A stretch of DNA of 64,000 nucleotides, from NCBI GenBank assembly GCA_965205275.1, contig OZ242168.1:1612001-1676000 (forward strand), written 5' to 3'. Shown here piece after piece: positions 62,453 through 64,000 of this stretch; position 1 is the stretch's first letter, and every line of letters begins with the position of its first letter. The notes beneath the pieces were generated by a model. The model did not search any database and was not told the DNA's origin. It was given only the letters and a program-made list of their open reading frames with translations. The translations under genes and the position numbers were made by a program. This stretch comes from WTFY01 sp965205275 (GTDB lineage: Bacteria > Pseudomonadota > Gammaproteobacteria > UBA4575).

Positions 62453-64000
62453 TCAGCGACTCTTTCTGTATATGGCACTGGCCTTTGTGCTGTATATGAT
62501 CTGGCTGACGTGGCAAAGGGAACATGCGCTCCCCCCGCCGGTGGCCCAGGATACGCAACAGGCGCCCCTGCCCGGGGAGCATGACCCGGCCAACGCGCAG
62601 GATCTTCCGGATATTCTGGAAGCTTTCGATGCGGACCCCCCGGAGGTCCTGGAAGAACCCGTAGCCCCCCGCCGGGAAATCGCCCGGAGCCGGCGCGTGC
62701 AGGTCAAGACCGATGTCCTGGAGGTCGTCATTGACACCCGTGGCGGCGATATCCGCCAGCTTGATCTTCCGACGTACCCGGTTTCCCTGAAAAAGCAGGA
62801 TCAGCCGTTCCAGCTGCTACACAGTGACAACAGGACCTATATCGCCCAGTCAGGCCTGCGCCATGATGCCCAGGGCGAGCCGACCGGGCTTTCCCTGGCC
62901 CCCACGCATCATGCGATCTACTCGGCCGAACGCAGCCACTATGAGCTGGCCGACGGACAGGACCGCCTGGAGGCCAGGCTGGTATGGCACGGCGACAATG
63001 GAATTCAGGTGGAAAAAATCTTTACGTTCTACCGCGATGCCTTTGTGATCGATGTCACACACCGTGTGATCAACCGGGGGTCTTCCGCGTGGACCGGCCG
63101 GCAATATCAGCAATTGAGACACAGCCCCATCCCGGACAACCGCAGCTGGCTGCGCCTGCCGACCTATACCGGTACCGCGTATTACGATGGTGCATATCAC
63201 AAGTACCCGTTTGACGATATCGATGACGCCCCCTTCAACATGAGTGTTACCGGCGGCTGGACCGCCATGCTGCAGCACTATTTCGTCTCGGCCTGGGTCG
63301 CAGACCCCGAACAGGTAAACCGGTTTTACAGCAAGCGCGTAAAGGGCCCGGGTGAATCGCAATATCTGATCGGCATGCTGTCGCCGTCCAAAACGGTGCC
63401 GTCCGCCGGTCAGGCTGAATTCAAACGGCGGCTGTATGCCGGACCCAAACTGCAGCGGCGCATGGAAAAAATTGCACCTGGCCTGGACCTCAGTGTCGAC
63501 TATGGCATGTTTTCCATCCTTTCAAAACCGCTGTTCTGGCTGCTGGAGTGGTTTCACAAGCTTGTCGGGAACTGGGGGGTGGCCATCATACTGGTCACGG
63601 TAGCGGTCAAGCTGGTGTTTTTCAAATTGTCCGAAACCAGCTACAAGTCCATGGCGCGCATGCGCAAGATCCAGCCGCGGTTCAAGGCACTGCGTGAACG
63701 GTATGCGAACGACAAGCAAAAAATGAACCAGGCCGTGATGGAGATGTACAAGAAGGAAAAAATCAATCCGCTTGGAGGCTGTTTGCCCATCCTGGTACAA
63801 ATGCCCGTGTTCCTGGCCCTGTACTGGGTGCTGGTCGAAAGTGTCGAACTGCGCCAGGCGCCGTTCATGCTGTGGATCAATGATCTTTCCATACGGGACC
63901 CGATCTTTGTGCTGCCGCTGCTGATGGGCATCAGCATGTACTTCCAGTTCAAGCTGAACCCCACCCCGCCGGATCCTTTGCAGGCCAAGGTGTTTGCCAT
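62445..64000 (+). CDS. yidC: membrane protein insertase YidC (partial, 3' end missing)
   Basis: The frame starts GTG at 62445 (GNQRLFLYMALAFVLYMIW, the N-terminal anchor) and is open to the window end, giving about 518 of the usual 550-560 residues. A large periplasmic domain (about 40-330; VEVVIDTRGGDIRQ-like beta regions and GWTAMLQHYFVSAW) is followed by the conserved insertase core: WGVAIILVTVAVKLVFF, the cytoplasmic helices KIQPRFKALRERYANDKQK, and GGCLPILVQMPVFLALYWVL. It overlaps yidD by 8 bases. Confidence 0.96.
   Translation, partial: MGNQRLFLYMALAFVLYMIWLTWQREHALPPPVAQDTQQAPLPGEHDPANAQDLPDILEAFDADPPEVLEEPVAPRREIARSRRVQVKTDVLEVVIDTRGGDIRQLDLPTYPVSLKKQDQPFQLLHSDNRTYIAQSGLRHDAQGEPTGLSLAPTHHAIYSAERSHYELADGQDRLEARLVWHGDNGIQVEKIFTFYRDAFVIDVTHRVINRGSSAWTGRQYQQLRHSPIPDNRSWLRLPTYTGTAYYDGAYHKYPFDDIDDAPFNMSVTGGWTAMLQHYFVSAWVADPEQVNRFYSKRVKGPGESQYLIGMLSPSKTVPSAGQAEFKRRLYAGPKLQRRMEKIAPGLDLSVDYGMFSILSKPLFWLLEWFHKLVGNWGVAIILVTVAVKLVFFKLSETSYKSMARMRKIQPRFKALRERYANDKQKMNQAVMEMYKKEKINPLGGCLPILVQMPVFLALYWVLVESVELRQAPFMLWINDLSIRDPIFVLPLLMGISMYFQFKLNPTPPDPLQAKVFA

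Overview
The window is about 64 kb of chromosome from a gammaproteobacterium. Evidence for this is the order yidC-yidD-rnpA-rpmH-dnaA-dnaN-recF-gyrB at the right end, the glnA/ntrBC block with sigma-54 style promoters, the run yibN-grxC-secB-gpsA, and a Pseudomonas-like run coaBC-dut-algC-argB-pyrE. The genus cannot be named. Gene order excludes Enterobacterales, and an ArsR regulator with the cysteine spacing of persulfide sensors hints at sulfur metabolism.

Left core (1-29.6 kb): end of ileS with lspA; a DJ-1 protein; ctpA and envC (cell-wall processing); an ArsR regulator next to a rhodanese (yibN), then grxC, secB, gpsA and a class 1B dihydroorotate dehydrogenase; a zinc block with a CDF exporter beside the ZnuABC importer; ntrC/ntrB and glnA with two candidate sigma-54 promoters and NtrC sites; glyQ/glyS; gmhB; an aldo/keto reductase; a FIST-domain sensor; a SulP transporter; trmB; and the thiamine genes thiG, thiS and thiO with a frameshifted DEDDh exonuclease between thiG and thiS.

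Accessory region (about 29.7-44.2 kb): a lower-GC mosaic. Two near-identical IS3-family copies lie in opposite orientation. A Fur-family gene is split, with its N-terminal part outside the left copy and its C-terminal part just inside the right copy on the other strand, which records an IS-mediated inversion. Inside the inverted segment are an uncharacterised three-gene overlapping operon, an IS407-type element, a tRNA-Thr(CGT) and a degraded transposase piece. To the right is a nitrile/amide cluster: remnants of a branched-chain-type ABC transporter, an amidase-signature amidase, and a cobalt-type nitrile hydratase whose beta subunit is encoded by two separate genes, followed by its activator. 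A 2,242-bp IS1595-type element carrying a BRCT-protein gene and small ORFs is inserted exactly at the amidase stop codon, with an 8-bp target duplication that preserves both the stop codon and the downstream ribosome binding site.

Right core (44.2-64 kb): coaBC, dut, algC, argB and pyrE; an adenine deaminase; a Crc-like exonuclease III homologue; ampG; an overlapping L,D-transpeptidase/ParA pair; a second exonuclease III; and the replication-origin block. Two DnaA boxes lie between dnaA and dnaN, and two parS centromere sites lie inside recF. The window ends within yidC.

Intact metabolic threads are nitrogen control (NtrBC/GlnA), nitrile to amide to acid plus ammonia (nitrile hydratase and amidase), the thiazole branch of thiamine synthesis (ThiO, ThiS, ThiG) and zinc homeostasis.
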